Source: Porphyrobacter sp. LM 6 (GTDB taxonomy: Bacteria > Pseudomonadota > Alphaproteobacteria > Sphingomonadales > Sphingomonadaceae). From it: a DNA stretch of 64,000 bases. The position numbers and the translations under genes were made by a program. The notes beneath the pieces were generated by a model. The model ran no database searches and was not told where the DNA came from. It saw only the letters and a list, made by a program, of their open reading frames with translations. The stretch's first letter is position 1. Every line of letters starts with the position of its first letter. This document shows positions 1-10,860 of this stretch, in pieces. The stretch lies in the NCBI RefSeq assembly GCF_001720465.1, contig NZ_CP017113.1:2666001-2730000 (forward strand), read 5' to 3'.

Positions 1-1632
<1,632 letters not shown>

Positions 1633-1641
1633 TATCGCTCG

Positions 1642-2421
1642 TCAATCCTTCACGTATTCATCACATTGCGCCGATCCGCCCGCAGGCAGTTCGGCCTTGC
1701 CGGACGCATCCCGGCCATCATTCTCGCGCGTGCTCGCTGTTTCGCTCCCGCGGAACTGCGCGAGCCGGGACACCGCATGGCGTACCCGCTCGGCCGCACG
1801 CATGTCGCCCGGATGTCCGGCGACGCCGAGGTGCACCACATTGTCGCGGCCCATTGCCACAGACAGCGCGGTGCGGTCCAGAGGCAAGACCTGCCCGCGC
1901 ATCCCCGAACCTTCCGCATCATTGCCGACCCGCCAGGCCTGATCGAGTTTGCGCCGGCCATCCTCGCTGCTGTCGCTGGCGTGGAGCACTGCGGCCAACC
2001 GCCCGGCGCGCGCCTGTTCTTCGATCCTTGCCGACCCGAGCACAATATTGCCCGAGCGCAGTTCCAGCCCAAGGCGATCGCCAAGGTGCCGCGCCAGCGC
2101 CGCGTCTGCCCGTGCGGGCAGATCATCGGGAATGGTGAGAGGCGCGCCCTTGAACGCGCGCATCAGGGCTTTGCGCAAATGGCCGTCGGCCAGCGCTTCT
2201 TCAAGCGCGGCGCGGCTCACACCGATCCATGCACCCCGCCCGGGCGCCTTGGCCCCGGCATCGGGCAACACCAGCCCGTCAGGCGAAATCGCCAGACGTA
2301 GCAGGGTGTCCCGCGCCGAGGTTGCCCCGGTGAGGATACAGCGCCGCTCGCTCCCCGTATCGGCGGGAAGCTCAGGCTCGACGATGTCGGACGTCAGGCG
2401 CTCATTGTGTGGAGTCCGCAT
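1642..2421 (-). CDS. ylxR: YlxR-family RNA-binding protein (DUF448) with C-terminal extension
   Basis: A 259-aa protein placed between nusA and infB, the conserved site for YlxR. The N-terminal part has the family hallmarks: an ERRCILTG segment near residue 24 and GRGAWIG near residue 60. The following ~150 residues resemble the L7Ae-like RNA-binding part found in alphaproteobacterial DUF448 proteins. The start at 2421 (MRTPHNERL) was chosen because everything upstream in frame lies inside nusA; it overlaps the nusA end by 20 bp, which suggests translational coupling. Its probable role is RNA binding in transcription/translation. The exact function of long YlxR proteins is not settled. Confidence 0.9.
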   Translation of the reverse strand: MRTPHNERLTSDIVEPELPADTGSERRCILTGATSARDTLLRLAISPDGLVLPDAGAKAPGRGAWIGVSRAALEEALADGHLRKALMRAFKGAPLTIPDDLPARADAALARHLGDRLGLELRSGNIVLGSARIEEQARAGRLAAVLHASDSSEDGRRKLDQAWRVGNDAEGSGMRGQVLPLDRTALSVAMGRDNVVHLGVAGHPGDMRAAERVRHAVSRLAQFRGSETASTRENDGRDASGKAELPAGGSAQCDEYVKD

Positions 2422-4030
2422 CGGCGGCCTCCTGAGTTGCCGGTTCGTCTTCGAACCAGTGCGCGCGCGCAGCCATGATGATCTCGTTGCCCTGCTCTTC
2501 CGAGAGGCCATACTCGCCCAGCACGCCGCCCTTGTCGGTTTCACGCTGCGGGCGACGCTGCGGCGGGCCGTCGGTGTTGTTCCGGCGGCGCGGCGCTTCA
2601 CGCTTCTTGGCGATCAGTTCGTCGGTGGCGAGATCGGCGAGGTCATCGAGCGTCTTGATGCCCGCCTTGCCGAGCGTGACGAGCATCGCTTCGGTAAGGT
2701 GCGGGATTTCGGCGAGCGCATCATCGACGCCAAGGCCGCGGCGCACTTCGCGGTGTGCGGCTTCCTGACGCTCAAGCGCTTCGAGCGCACGGCTCTGGAG
2801 TTCTTCGGCGAGTTCGTCGTCGAAGCCTTCGATGCTCGCGAGTTCGGCAAGATCGACATAGGCCACTTCTTCCAGCTCGGCGAAACCTTCGGCCACCAGC
2901 AGCTGCGAAAGGGTTTCGTCGACGTCGAGCTCTTCCTCGAACATCTTCGAACGTTCGGCGAATTCCTTCGAGCGCTTCTCCGAGGCTTCTTCCTCGGTCA
3001 TGATGTCGATCTGGTGGCCGGTCAGCTGGCTTGCCAGCCGCACGTTCTGGCCGCGGCGGCCGATGGCCAGCGACAGCTGGTCGTCCGGCACCACCACTTC
3101 GATGCGGCCATCGTCTTCATCGAGAACGACGCGGCTGACGGTGGCAGGCTGGAGCGCGTTGACCACGAAAGTCGCGGTGTCTTCCGACCACGGAATGATG
3201 TCGATCTTTTCGCCCTGGAGTTCCTGCACGACGGCCTGCACGCGGCTGCCCTTCATGCCGACGCAGGCGCCGACCGGATCGATCGAGGAATCGCGGCTGA
3301 TCACGCCGATCTTGGCGCGCGAACCCGGATCGCGGGCAGCGGCCTTGATCTCGATGATGCCGTCGTAGATTTCGGGCACTTCCTGCGCGAACAGCTTCTT
3401 CATGAAGTCGGGGTGCGCGCGGCTGAGGAAGATCTGCGGGCCGCGGTTGTTGCGTTCCACCTTGGTGATCAGCGCGCGCACGCGCTCGCCGGTACGGGCG
3501 GCTTCGCGCGGGATCTGCTGGTCACGGCGGATCACGCCTTCGGCACGGCCGAGGTTGACGATCACGTGGCCGAATTCGACCGACTTGATCACACCGGTGA
3601 TGACTTCGCCCTGACGGTCCTTGAATTCTTCGAACTGGCGCTCGCGCTCGGCATCGCGGACCTTCTGGAAGATCACCTGCTTGGCGGACTGCGCGTCGAT
3701 ACGGCCGAGATCGACCGGGGGCAGCGGATCGACGATGAAATCGCCGACCTTGGCACCGGGCTGGAGCTTTTCGGCCTGCTTGAGATCGACCTGCTTGAAG
3801 TAGTCTTCGACCACATCGACCACCTCGACGACACGCCACAGCGTCAGATCGCCGGTCAGCGGATCGAGCTTGGCGCGGATGTCGTTTTCGGCCCCGTAGC
3901 GGTTACGCGCCGATTTCTGGATCGCTTCTTCCATCGCCTCGATGACGATCGACTTGTCGATCATCTTTTCCGAGGCAACCGCGTTGGCGATTGCGAGGAG
4001 TTCGGCCTTGTTGGCGGAAATGGCACTCAT
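2402..4030 (-). CDS. nusA: Transcription termination/antitermination factor NusA
   Basis: A 542-aa NusA, of normal length for alphaproteobacteria. The order is the N-terminal RNAP-binding domain (1-~130), an S1 domain (~135-200), and two KH domains that include the [15 protein letters not shown] and [14 protein letters not shown] segments. After these come an acidic linker and helix-hairpin-helix-like C-terminal repeats ([28 protein letters not shown]). NusA binds RNA polymerase and nascent RNA and modulates pausing, termination and antitermination. Its ATG overlaps the rimP stop by one base (TGATG), so the two are translationally coupled. Confidence 0.98.
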   Translation of the reverse strand: MSAISANKAELLAIANAVASEKMIDKSIVIEAMEEAIQKSARNRYGAENDIRAKLDPLTGDLTLWRVVEVVDVVEDYFKQVDLKQAEKLQPGAKVGDFIVDPLPPVDLGRIDAQSAKQVIFQKVRDAERERQFEEFKDRQGEVITGVIKSVEFGHVIVNLGRAEGVIRRDQQIPREAARTGERVRALITKVERNNRGPQIFLSRAHPDFMKKLFAQEVPEIYDGIIEIKAAARDPGSRAKIGVISRDSSIDPVGACVGMKGSRVQAVVQELQGEKIDIIPWSEDTATFVVNALQPATVSRVVLDEDDGRIEVVVPDDQLSLAIGRRGQNVRLASQLTGHQIDIMTEEEASEKRSKEFAERSKMFEEELDVDETLSQLLVAEGFAELEEVAYVDLAELASIEGFDDELAEELQSRALEALERQEAAHREVRRGLGVDDALAEIPHLTEAMLVTLGKAGIKTLDDLADLATDELIAKKREAPRRRNNTDGPPQRRPQRETDKGGVLGEYGLSEEQGNEIIMAARAHWFEDEPATQEAADADSTQ

Positions 4031-4593
4031 CAGTCGTCTGCCTTCTCTGTATCTTCGATGAGTTCGTCAGCCCCGCTGGTATCCAGCGGGCGGGTGGCGG
4101 CGATGAGCGCGTCGGTGAGGACGAGCTTCGCAGAATGAATTTCGGCAAGCGGCAGGCGGACGTCGCCCGCCTTGGCTTCGGCGACAAGCACCATACCATC
4201 GACAAGCCCGCCGAGCACGCCCTTGTTGACGCGCTGGCCGTCATAGCCCTTGTCCATGACGATGCGGACTTCGTGGCCGGCCCAGTTCGCGAAATCCTTT
4301 TCGCGGGTGAGCGGGCGGTCGATGCCGGGCGAGGAGACTTCGAGGTGGTAGGCCCCCTCGATCAGCACTTCGTCCGCTTCCTCGGCCGCGTCGATCACAT
4401 CCGAGACACGGCGCGAGAGCGCGGCGCACTGGTCGATCACCAGCTGCCCGGTTGCGGGATCTTCGGCCATGATCTGGAGCGCCATGCCGCCATCGCCTGC
4501 CTCGGAAGGCAGCATCGCCACGCGCACCAGTTCAAACCCGAGCGCGGTGGCCTCGGGTTCGATCAGCTGGGTCAGGCGGGCAATGTCGGTCAT
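4030..4593 (-). CDS. rimP: Ribosome maturation factor RimP
   Basis: A 187-aa protein needed for 30S subunit maturation. The N-terminal alpha/beta domain carries ALGFELVRV and the typical SSPGIDRPLTREKDF motif (about residues 90-105), followed by an SH3-like C-terminal domain. It is the promoter-proximal gene of the rimP-nusA-ylxR-infB operon. The upstream 4594-4722 is non-coding and presumably holds the operon promoter, but no convincing -35/-10 pair was identified. Confidence 0.96.
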   Translation of the reverse strand: MTDIARLTQLIEPEATALGFELVRVAMLPSEAGDGGMALQIMAEDPATGQLVIDQCAALSRRVSDVIDAAEEADEVLIEGAYHLEVSSPGIDRPLTREKDFANWAGHEVRIVMDKGYDGQRVNKGVLGGLVDGMVLVAEAKAGDVRLPLAEIHSAKLVLTDALIAATRPLDTSGADELIEDTEKADD

Positions 4594-4722
4594 CGGGTCC
4601 AGTCTTGAGCACGTTCAGGACAAAGCCGATCGGGGCCGGCCCCTTGCGGCGCCAGCATCCAAACCTTGATCGACAATGTCGGGATGGGGCGCAGATAGGC
4701 GCAGGAAATCGCAAATGCAATG

Positions 4723-4749
4723 AAAAAGGGCCCGGCAATTGCCGAGCCC
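4723..4749 (-). terminator. Rho-independent terminator after the metalloprotease-like gene
   Basis: An 11-bp stem with one mismatch (GGGCTCGGCAA pairing with TTGCCGGGCCC, read on the minus strand) is followed directly by TTTTT. It lies 27 bp beyond the stop of the 4777-5595 gene and separates that gene from the rimP operon, which is transcribed in the same direction. Confidence 0.85.
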
Positions 4750-4776
4750 TGCTTCCTTCACGCAGCCAGAGCGTGA

Positions 4777-5595
4777 TCAGTGCGTATGGTCGCCGTGGCC
4801 ATGGTCGCCATCCGGCACCCAGGTGACATGGGTGACGAACTTGTAATTGCCGATGATCCGTTCGAACCGGAACGGCTTGCCATTGGGCAGGAATGCGGTC
4901 GGGCGCCCCCAGCTTGCGGGCGTATTGCCGACCGATGGCAGAGCGACTCGGTTACGTCCCTTGCCGCCACCCTTGGTCGGCTTGGTGCCGCCGCCATCGG
5001 TGGTCGCGGTGCCATACATCCGTGCCAACTCCTCGTAGTCATGGAAATCCGGCCCTTCGTTGCCTTCGGGCTTGTTGGTGTATTCCATGCAGGAGGTCGT
5101 GAGGTCGGTGCTGAAATCCTCGTCCTGGTGACCCAGCCCATAATCGTGGCCGATTTCCTGGCAGGTGACCAGCTGGCGCCACGTGTCGTTATTATAGGCG
5201 TCGCGGTTGAAGTAGTTATCGTTGAGCTTGGTCGATCCGGCGACGATCTTGCCGTTGCTCAGGCTGATCGTGGCGAGCCCCAGCCAACCGTTTGCCCCGT
5301 AATCGGCGTTGCAGACTTGGATCGTCCCGGTGACCATCGTACAGCTTGAATTGTTGCCATATTCGATACCCGACTGGATGAAAGGCGAGGCATTCCAGTC
5401 GCCGTTTGCCCGCGCGACATGGCCGTTCCAGCGGCTGCTGGTGTTATCGACCAGAGCCGGGGTGATCGGATTGGTTCCGTCGGCCACCCAGGCGTAGGTC
5501 CCCCATTGGTGATGGGCGAACACCGGTGCCGTAGCCAGTCCGATGGCCATCACGGCGACCGAAGCCGCAATCCCGCGCGAGACATTGAATTTCAT
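4777..5595 (-). CDS. Secreted metzincin-like metalloprotease homologue with Gln in the zinc motif
   Basis: A 272-aa protein with a signal peptide (residues 1-27, cleavage after PVFA). The motif CQEIGHDYGLGHQDE (145-159) follows the metzincin pattern HExxHxxGxxH, except that the first zinc-binding His is Gln146; Glu147, His150, Gly153 and His156 are kept. A Met-turn-like SCMEY lies at 168-172. A Gly/Lys linker (about 201-216) leads to a C-terminal ~60-residue part ending in a His/Asp-rich tail (DGDHGHGDHTH) that could bind metal. The context is monocistronic, with its own terminator. It is either a variant zinc protease or a catalytically altered homologue; the substrate is unknown. Confidence 0.7.
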   Translation of the reverse strand: MKFNVSRGIAASVAVMAIGLATAPVFAHHQWGTYAWVADGTNPITPALVDNTSSRWNGHVARANGDWNASPFIQSGIEYGNNSSCTMVTGTIQVCNADYGANGWLGLATISLSNGKIVAGSTKLNDNYFNRDAYNNDTWRQLVTCQEIGHDYGLGHQDEDFSTDLTTSCMEYTNKPEGNEGPDFHDYEELARMYGTATTDGGGTKPTKGGGKGRNRVALPSVGNTPASWGRPTAFLPNGKPFRFERIIGNYKFVTHVTWVPDGDHGHGDHTH

Positions 5596-5729
5596 GGCTG
5601 CTCCCCGTTCGTCTTTTCGATGAGAATGGGGTCTGAAGGCAAACAGCTTACAACCGCCGAACGGCTACGGCTTACGGATATTGCTAAAGGGCGCTTAAGC
5701 ATGGTGTCGCGCGCACCCGGCGCGATCGA

Positions 5730-6134
5730 TCACTTTTCCCCCGCAACCCATTTGCGGACCTGTTCGCGCAGGGCAAACCGCCGCGATTGCTCGAAGGTCT
5801 CGGCATGGTGCCGGGTCTCAAGCACCTCGGCGTTGGTCAGCGGATCATCGAAGACCAGCCCGTTCAGCCCCCCGCCGGCGCCATTCATGGCGCGCACCGC
5901 TTCGCAGAACACCTCTAGCCGCCCGATCCTGAGATAGCCGCCCTCGCCCACCGCCAGCGGCTCGGCCAGGGCAACGCGCGCGCCTGTCCGCGAGAGATCG
6001 AGCAGAATGCAGTCATGCGTGGCGTAGATCGAAACCAGCTGTGCCGGGATCGAAAGCCGCAGGCGCGCAGCTGCGCGGCGCCCGTAGTTCGCGACGTCCT
6101 GCTCACACGATGTGGTTGCGGCTTGATCCAGCAT
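5730..6134 (-). CDS. PilZ-domain protein
   Basis: A 134-aa single-domain protein. It has an RRAAARLR segment (residues 19-26) and, about 25 residues later, DLSRTGARV. Together these match the RxxxR...[D/N]xSxxG pattern by which PilZ domains bind cyclic di-GMP. Family members act as c-di-GMP effectors in motility, envelope or polysaccharide control. The gene stands alone between the protease and pspF, so its partner is not shown by context. The 134 bp upstream of the protease and the 73 bp towards pspF contain nothing else recognisable. Confidence 0.75.
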   Translation of the reverse strand: MLDQAATTSCEQDVANYGRRAAARLRLSIPAQLVSIYATHDCILLDLSRTGARVALAEPLAVGEGGYLRIGRLEVFCEAVRAMNGAGGGLNGLVFDDPLTNAEVLETRHHAETFEQSRRFALREQVRKWVAGEK

Positions 6135-6207
6135 GATGCCGGAATTTTCCGCGATCTTGGTGAACCGGTCCGAAGCGTCCGGCTAGGGAAGATCGCGTAG
6201 GCGGTGT

Positions 6208-7245
<1,038 letters not shown>

Positions 7246-7266
7246 GTCCAAACTATAGCGAAAAAC

Positions 7267-7279
7267 GCCAATGCTTGGC
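7267..7279. promoter_or_regulatory. Palindrome GCCAA-tgc-TTGGC between pspF and the psp operon
   Basis: A perfect 5-bp inverted repeat with a 3-bp centre, 22 bp from the pspF start and about 95-105 bp upstream of the predicted psp transcription start. The position suits a PspF enhancer that would also autoregulate pspF, but no consensus supports this beyond position. Confidence 0.35.
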
Positions 7280-7319
7280 AAGATAGACCAACACTCCCAC
7301 CACAGAGCCCGCGAAAAGT

Positions 7320-7333
7320 CGCGGATTTCCGCC
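7320..7333 (+). promoter_or_regulatory. Promoter-proximal palindrome CGCGGA-tt-TCCGCC (candidate PspF or co-regulator site)
   Basis: An imperfect inverted repeat ending 12 bp before the -24 element. The 13-mer GCGGATTTCCGCC recurs exactly, with the same 10-nt spacer to TTTGGCA, in front of a second sigma-54-like promoter at 21102-21143 (minus strand). That makes it a likely operator rather than chance. Confidence 0.6.
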
Positions 7334-7344
7334 ATTTTCGCGAT

Positions 7345-7361
7345 TTGGCACGGCGGTTGCA
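7345..7361 (+). promoter_or_regulatory. Sigma-54 promoter of the psp operon
   Basis: TTGGCACGGCGGTTGCA matches the -24/-12 consensus (YTGGCACG-N4-TTGCW) at essentially every position, with the required GG-N10-GC spacing. Transcription should start near 7372. The first coding start downstream is 7404, preceded by a GGGAGG ribosome binding site. Confidence 0.92.
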
Positions 7362-7403
7362 AAATACCGGGCAAGACCACGGACACCACTTGGGAGGCCC
7401 ACT

Positions 7404-7589
7404 ATGATCAACCAGCAACCCGCCGCCAGCGCCTTCTGGAGCTCCAAGCTCGGGCACGCCGCGATGGCCAGCATTGCCGCGATGGTGATGATGATCGCGC
7501 TGTCCTCGCAGATCCAGCCGGGCGCGGCCAGCGCCGCCCCGCTTGCCCACCCCGTGTCGGAAGCCGGCGCGATGATCGAGATCGCCTGA
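7404..7589 (+). CDS. Small membrane protein, first gene of the psp operon
   Basis: A 61-aa protein with one hydrophobic segment (about residues 18-36) and a short Ala/Pro-rich tail. The ATG follows a good TTGGGAGG ribosome binding site and sits about 32 nt from the predicted sigma-54 start, so it is very likely translated. I do not recognise a named family. It should be co-induced with PspA and could be a membrane partner of the Psp proteins; that role is inference from position only. Confidence 0.6.
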   Translation: MINQQPAASAFWSSKLGHAAMASIAAMVMMIALSSQIQPGAASAAPLAHPVSEAGAMIEIA

Positions 7590-7877
7590 CGTGGGCGACC
7601 CCTTTGACCCCCTCGGGCCGGAGCGCCCCATGCAGGACGTCCCCCCGCAGATGCTGCAGGTGGCGCACGCCCCACACGCGCCAACCTGGACAGCGATGCT
7701 CCGGCCCACCCCTCCCGCCTGCTGTCGTCGGGACGCCTGTCGCGGCTCGACGAGGAAATCGAAGCCTTGCGTCGCAGCCCCACCCCGACGCAATCTGAAG
7801 GACGCACCGGCGAATCCGGGAGCGCCCGCATGACCGCGCGCGACCGCGCCAATACGTTTCTCGATGGAGTAGCCTTC
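7590..7877 (+). other. Gap before pspA with protein-like segments in two frames (possible broken ORF)
   Basis: One frame opens with a GTG at 7591 and reads VGDPFDPLGPERPMQDV before losing coding character. From about 7690 the frame that runs without a stop into pspA reads SRLLSSGRLSRLDEEIEALR, which looks like real protein. The interval may be a short gene broken by a frameshift, or a non-coding leader. Neither reading has a convincing ribosome binding site. Confidence 0.35.
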
Positions 7878-8576
7878 ATGGGCATTTTCAGCCGCACCCG
7901 TGACATCATTGCCGCCAACTTCAACGACATGCTCGACAAGGCAGATGATCCGGCCAAGATGATCCGCATGATCATCCTCGAAATGGAGGAAACCCTGGTC
8001 GAAGTCCGCGCCAGTGCGGCGCGCACCATCGCCGATCAGAAGGAAATGCATCGCCACTGCGTCAAGCTTGACCGGCTTCAGGCCGACTGGGCCGAGAAGG
8101 CACAGCTCGCGCTCAGCAAGGACCGCGAAGACCTCGCCCGCGCGGCGCTGGTCGAGAAGAAGAAGGCCGGCGATATGGCCGACCAGCTCAAGACCGAAAT
8201 CGCCGTGCTGGACGATGCGCTGCGTGCCTACGAGGACGACATCCAGAAGCTCCAGCATCGTCTGCGCGAAGCCCGCAGCCGCCAGACCGCGATCGCCGCG
8301 CGCCTCGAAAGCGCCGAGAACCGCGTCAAGCTGCGCACGCTGATGAGCACCGAACGCACCGACGAGGCGCTCGCCCGCTTCGACCAGCTCGAACGCCGGG
8401 TCGATTACGCCGAAGGCCGTGCCGACGCGCTGCAGATCGCGGAAAGCAAAACCCCGTCGCTCGCCGATGAAATTGCGGCACTCGCCGGTTCGGACGCGAT
8501 CGACGACGAATTGGAAGCCATGAAGAAAGCGCTCGGCAAGGCCGACGACAGCGCCAAAGACCTTGGGGGAGAATAA
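7878..8576 (+). CDS. pspA: Phage shock protein A
   Basis: A 232-aa PspA/Vipp1/ESCRT-III family protein. It starts MGIFSRTRDIIAANFNDML, the amphipathic N-terminal helix that binds membranes and inhibits PspF, and continues as an almost uninterrupted charged coiled coil to about residue 215. ATG 7878 is preceded by GGAG; further upstream in-frame codons are possible but lack the family's N-terminus. It acts at the inner membrane to stabilise it during stress and probably restrains the divergent PspF. It is followed after 3 bp by pspB. Confidence 0.96.
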   Translation: MGIFSRTRDIIAANFNDMLDKADDPAKMIRMIILEMEETLVEVRASAARTIADQKEMHRHCVKLDRLQADWAEKAQLALSKDREDLARAALVEKKKAGDMADQLKTEIAVLDDALRAYEDDIQKLQHRLREARSRQTAIAARLESAENRVKLRTLMSTERTDEALARFDQLERRVDYAEGRADALQIAESKTPSLADEIAALAGSDAIDDELEAMKKALGKADDSAKDLGGE

Positions 8577-8579
8577 GCC

Positions 8580-8885
8580 ATGCCGTTTGAAGTCGTACTC
8601 GTTGTTGCAACGCTCTTCATCGGCCTGCCCTGGCTGGTCCTGCACTACATGACCAAGTGGAAGACAGCCCCCACCATCACCGCCGATGACGAAGTGCTGC
8701 TGGAGGAACTCTACAACCTCGCCAAGCGCCTCGATCAACGGATGGAAACGGTCGAACGCCTGGTCGCCACCGATGACCCGGCCTTTACTCCGGCCCGCCG
8801 CCTGATCGCCGAACACGCCGACGACAACCAGCAGCTCCGCGAGCTTGAACAGCTGATCGCCGAGAAGAAAGGAACCCGCGCATGA
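8580..8885 (+). CDS. pspB: Phage shock protein B
   Basis: A 101-aa inner-membrane protein. It has an N-terminal transmembrane helix (residues 5-23), the typical WKTAPT-type junction, and a cytoplasmic coiled coil containing LAKRLDQRMETVERLV. It is longer than E. coli PspB (about 74 aa). PspB and PspC sense membrane stress and release PspA from PspF. The last codons overlap pspC (GCATGA), implying coupled translation. The RLxxRMxxVERLV segment is the unit that recurs in the mini-proteins downstream. Confidence 0.93.
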   Translation: MPFEVVLVVATLFIGLPWLVLHYMTKWKTAPTITADDEVLLEELYNLAKRLDQRMETVERLVATDDPAFTPARRLIAEHADDNQQLRELEQLIAEKKGTRA

Positions 8886-9256
8886 ACAGCCCCCGCACAA
8901 CGCTTTACCGCGACAAGCACAATGCCAAGCTGATGGGTGTGTGCTCGGGGATTGCCGACTACACCGGCGTCAATGTCCTGTGGGTCCGCCTCGGCACGCT
9001 GGCACTGGCGATGGGTCTGGGCTGGCCGATCTTCGCCTACTTCATCGCCGGTTTCGTGCTCAATAAGAAGCCGCCCTATCTCTACCGCGATGCGAACGAG
9101 CAGAAGTACTGGCAGTCCGTCCGCCAGAGCCCGCGCCGCACCGCCCGGGAGATCAAGGCGAGCTTCCGCGACATCGACCGCCGCCTGGCCGCAGTGGAAG
9201 CCCACTACGTCAGCAGCAACCCGCGTCTGACCGCCGAGATCGAGCGGCTGCGCTAA
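8882..9256 (+). CDS. pspC: Phage shock protein C
   Basis: A 124-aa PspC-domain protein: LYRDKHNAKLMGVCSGIADY near the N-terminus, then a hydrophobic pair of segments (about residues 33-60), and a charged tail with a coiled-coil stretch (RDIDRRLAAVEAHYVS). It is the membrane sensor that works with PspB to relieve PspA inhibition of PspF. It overlaps pspB by 4 bp and is followed after 30 bp by a series of PspB-like genes. Confidence 0.94.
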   Translation: MNSPRTTLYRDKHNAKLMGVCSGIADYTGVNVLWVRLGTLALAMGLGWPIFAYFIAGFVLNKKPPYLYRDANEQKYWQSVRQSPRRTAREIKASFRDIDRRLAAVEAHYVSSNPRLTAEIERLR

Positions 9257-9286
9257 TCCAGAACACTGCTTACAGGGACTAGGACA

Positions 9287-9601
9287 ATGGATCCTTCGCA
9301 GATTGCCGTGATGATCCCGATCGTCGCCTTGATGATCCCGATCGTCGCGATCTGGACCAGACATCAGCAGCGCATCGCCGAAATCCAGATCGGTGCCACG
9401 GCCGAGCAGACCGCGGAAAAGGCGGCGCAATATGCCAGCCACATCCAGCGGCTCGAAGATCGGGTGCAGGTGCTCGAACGCATCGTCACCGACGGCGGTT
9501 ACAATGTCGCCGCCCAGATCGAGGCGCTGCGCGATACCCGCCGGGTTGATGAAATGGATGCCGGCGTACCGCTCGGCCTCGAGAAGAAGGAACGCGTGTA
9601 A
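9287..9601 (+). CDS. PspB-like mini-protein 1
   Basis: A 104-aa protein with an N-terminal transmembrane helix (residues 6-24, with the internal repeat MIPIVAL/MIPIVAI) and a cytoplasmic coiled coil. The motif RLEDRVQVLERIVTDGGYN (about 62-80) then AAQIEALRDTR aligns with the RLDQRMETVERLV part of PspB. A ribosome binding site lies in GGGACTAGGAC before ATG 9287. It overlaps the next gene by one base (TAATG). Inference: a PspB paralogue that may tune stress sensing or PspC/PspA binding. Confidence 0.8.
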   Translation: MDPSQIAVMIPIVALMIPIVAIWTRHQQRIAEIQIGATAEQTAEKAAQYASHIQRLEDRVQVLERIVTDGGYNVAAQIEALRDTRRVDEMDAGVPLGLEKKERV

Positions 9602-9942
9602 TGCCCTTCCACGACCCCGGCTTCGTCGTCGCCATTGTGATCGTCTGTACCCTCGGCTGGCTCGCCAACAACTGGATCCGCGCCAAGCACGGCTACCCGC
9701 TCGAAGACGAATGGGGCGGTAAGACCGAGCGCAAGGATAACGCCGAAACCCAGCGGTTGAAGGCCGAGAACAAGTCGCTGCACGACAAGCTCGATGCCAT
9801 GCAGGATCGCATGATCGTGCTCGAAAAGATCGTCACCGATCGCGGCTATTCGCTCGCCGAGGAAATCGAAGCACTCCGCGATACGCGGGCCAAGGATGAT
9901 GCCGGCGTGCCGCTAAACCTCGGCAAGAAGGAGCGTGCGTGA
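9601..9942 (+). CDS. PspB-like mini-protein 2
   Basis: A 113-aa protein with a transmembrane helix at residues 8-22. A juxtamembrane KHGYPLEDEWG motif is followed by a coiled coil with DRMIVLEKIVTDRGYSLAEE and IEALRDTRAK. The same KxGYPLEgmWG and VxERIVTDxGY motifs occur in the next gene, so this is a tandem duplication. It overlaps both neighbours (TAATG and TGATG), indicating one translationally coupled unit. No annotated family name is recognised beyond the PspB similarity. Confidence 0.8.
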   Translation: MPFHDPGFVVAIVIVCTLGWLANNWIRAKHGYPLEDEWGGKTERKDNAETQRLKAENKSLHDKLDAMQDRMIVLEKIVTDRGYSLAEEIEALRDTRAKDDAGVPLNLGKKERA

Positions 9943-10301
9943 TGGAAAACATTGACGTGTTCCTTCCCTATGTCGGCTGGATCATCACTGCGGGCTTCGC
10001 ACTCGGCGCGATGGGGATCATCGCCTCGTTCCAGACCACCCGCATGAAGATCAAGAACGGCTATCCGCTTGAAGGCATGTGGGGCCAGTCCCTGAAGCCG
10101 GGCTCGGACAAGGAAACGGCGCACCGCGTGACCCTGCTGACCCAGGAAAACGCCGAGCTGCGCGCCGAGCTGGGATCGATGAAGGACCGGCTCGCCAATG
10201 TCGAACGGATCGTCACCGACGGCGGCTATCACCTCGGTGCGGAGATCGACGCGCTGCGTGACCGTGCGCTCGAAAACCTCTCGGACAAGGGCAAGGCGTA
10301 A
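9942..10301 (+). CDS. PspB-like mini-protein 3
   Basis: A 119-aa protein starting at ATG 9942 (a GTG one codon earlier is possible). It has a transmembrane helix at about 11-29, then KIKNGYPLEGMWGQ and a coiled coil with KDRLANVERIVTDGGYHLG and IDALRDR. It is the closest relative of the preceding mini-protein. The stop TAA shares a base with the next ATG. Predicted inner-membrane protein with its C-terminus in the cytoplasm, as in PspB. Confidence 0.8.
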   Translation: MENIDVFLPYVGWIITAGFALGAMGIIASFQTTRMKIKNGYPLEGMWGQSLKPGSDKETAHRVTLLTQENAELRAELGSMKDRLANVERIVTDGGYHLGAEIDALRDRALENLSDKGKA

Positions 10302-10612
10302 TGAGCAGCTGGGCCATCGTCGCGCTTGTCGGGATTATCGTCATCGGTCTGGTCGAGTTCGCCAAGACCCGCGCGGGCATCGTCAAAGACAAGCACGGCA
10401 ACGAGCAGTTTGCCCCGCGCGATAACGGCCAAAGCGATGCGGAACTGGAAGCCGCCCGCCGCGAGCTTTCCGAACTGCGCGAACGGGTGAAGGTGCTCGA
10501 ACGCATCGCCACCGACAGCAATACCGGCGAAGCCCGCGAACAGGCGCGGATCGCTGCCGAGATCGAAGCGCTGCGGGGTCTGCCCGCGGCAAGACAGGAG
10601 AAGAGCGAATGA
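10301..10612 (+). CDS. PspB-like mini-protein 4
   Basis: A 103-aa protein with an N-terminal helix (residues 4-18), a KDKHGNEQFAP linker and a coiled coil with LRERVKVLERIATDSNTGE, then IAAEIEALRGLP. The core LERIxTD and EIEALR blocks match the neighbouring copies, with an insertion of about 10 residues between them. It overlaps the next gene by 4 bp (ATGA). Confidence 0.78.
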   Translation: MSSWAIVALVGIIVIGLVEFAKTRAGIVKDKHGNEQFAPRDNGQSDAELEAARRELSELRERVKVLERIATDSNTGEAREQARIAAEIEALRGLPAARQEKSE

Positions 10613-10860
10613 TCACGTCCTTGCTCGACCCAACCCTCATCATGACGGGCGGAAGCCTGATCGGGCTTATTGTCATCGCCGCTGCCTTGCTGCGCGGCTG
10701 GCAGGGCTGGCTCGATCTGAAGCGGCAGGAGCTTGACCGCACGGCTGTGCCTGCGGCGCAGGACGAAGGGTCGAGCTTCGGCACCGCCCGTATCGAACTC
10801 GCCGACCTCAAGGAACGCATCCGAAAGCTCGAAGCCATCGCCAGCGGTGTGGAGCTGTGA
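10609..10860 (+). CDS. PspB-like mini-protein 5 (short)
   Basis: An 83-aa protein with a hydrophobic segment at residues 12-30 and a C-terminal coiled coil LADLKERIRKLEAIASG. It keeps the RxRxLExI core but ends where the other copies have TDGGY, so it is a C-terminally shortened member. The GTG start of the next gene overlaps its stop (GTGA). Confidence 0.75.
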   Translation: MITSLLDPTLIMTGGSLIGLIVIAAALLRGWQGWLDLKRQELDRTAVPAAQDEGSSFGTARIELADLKERIRKLEAIASGVEL

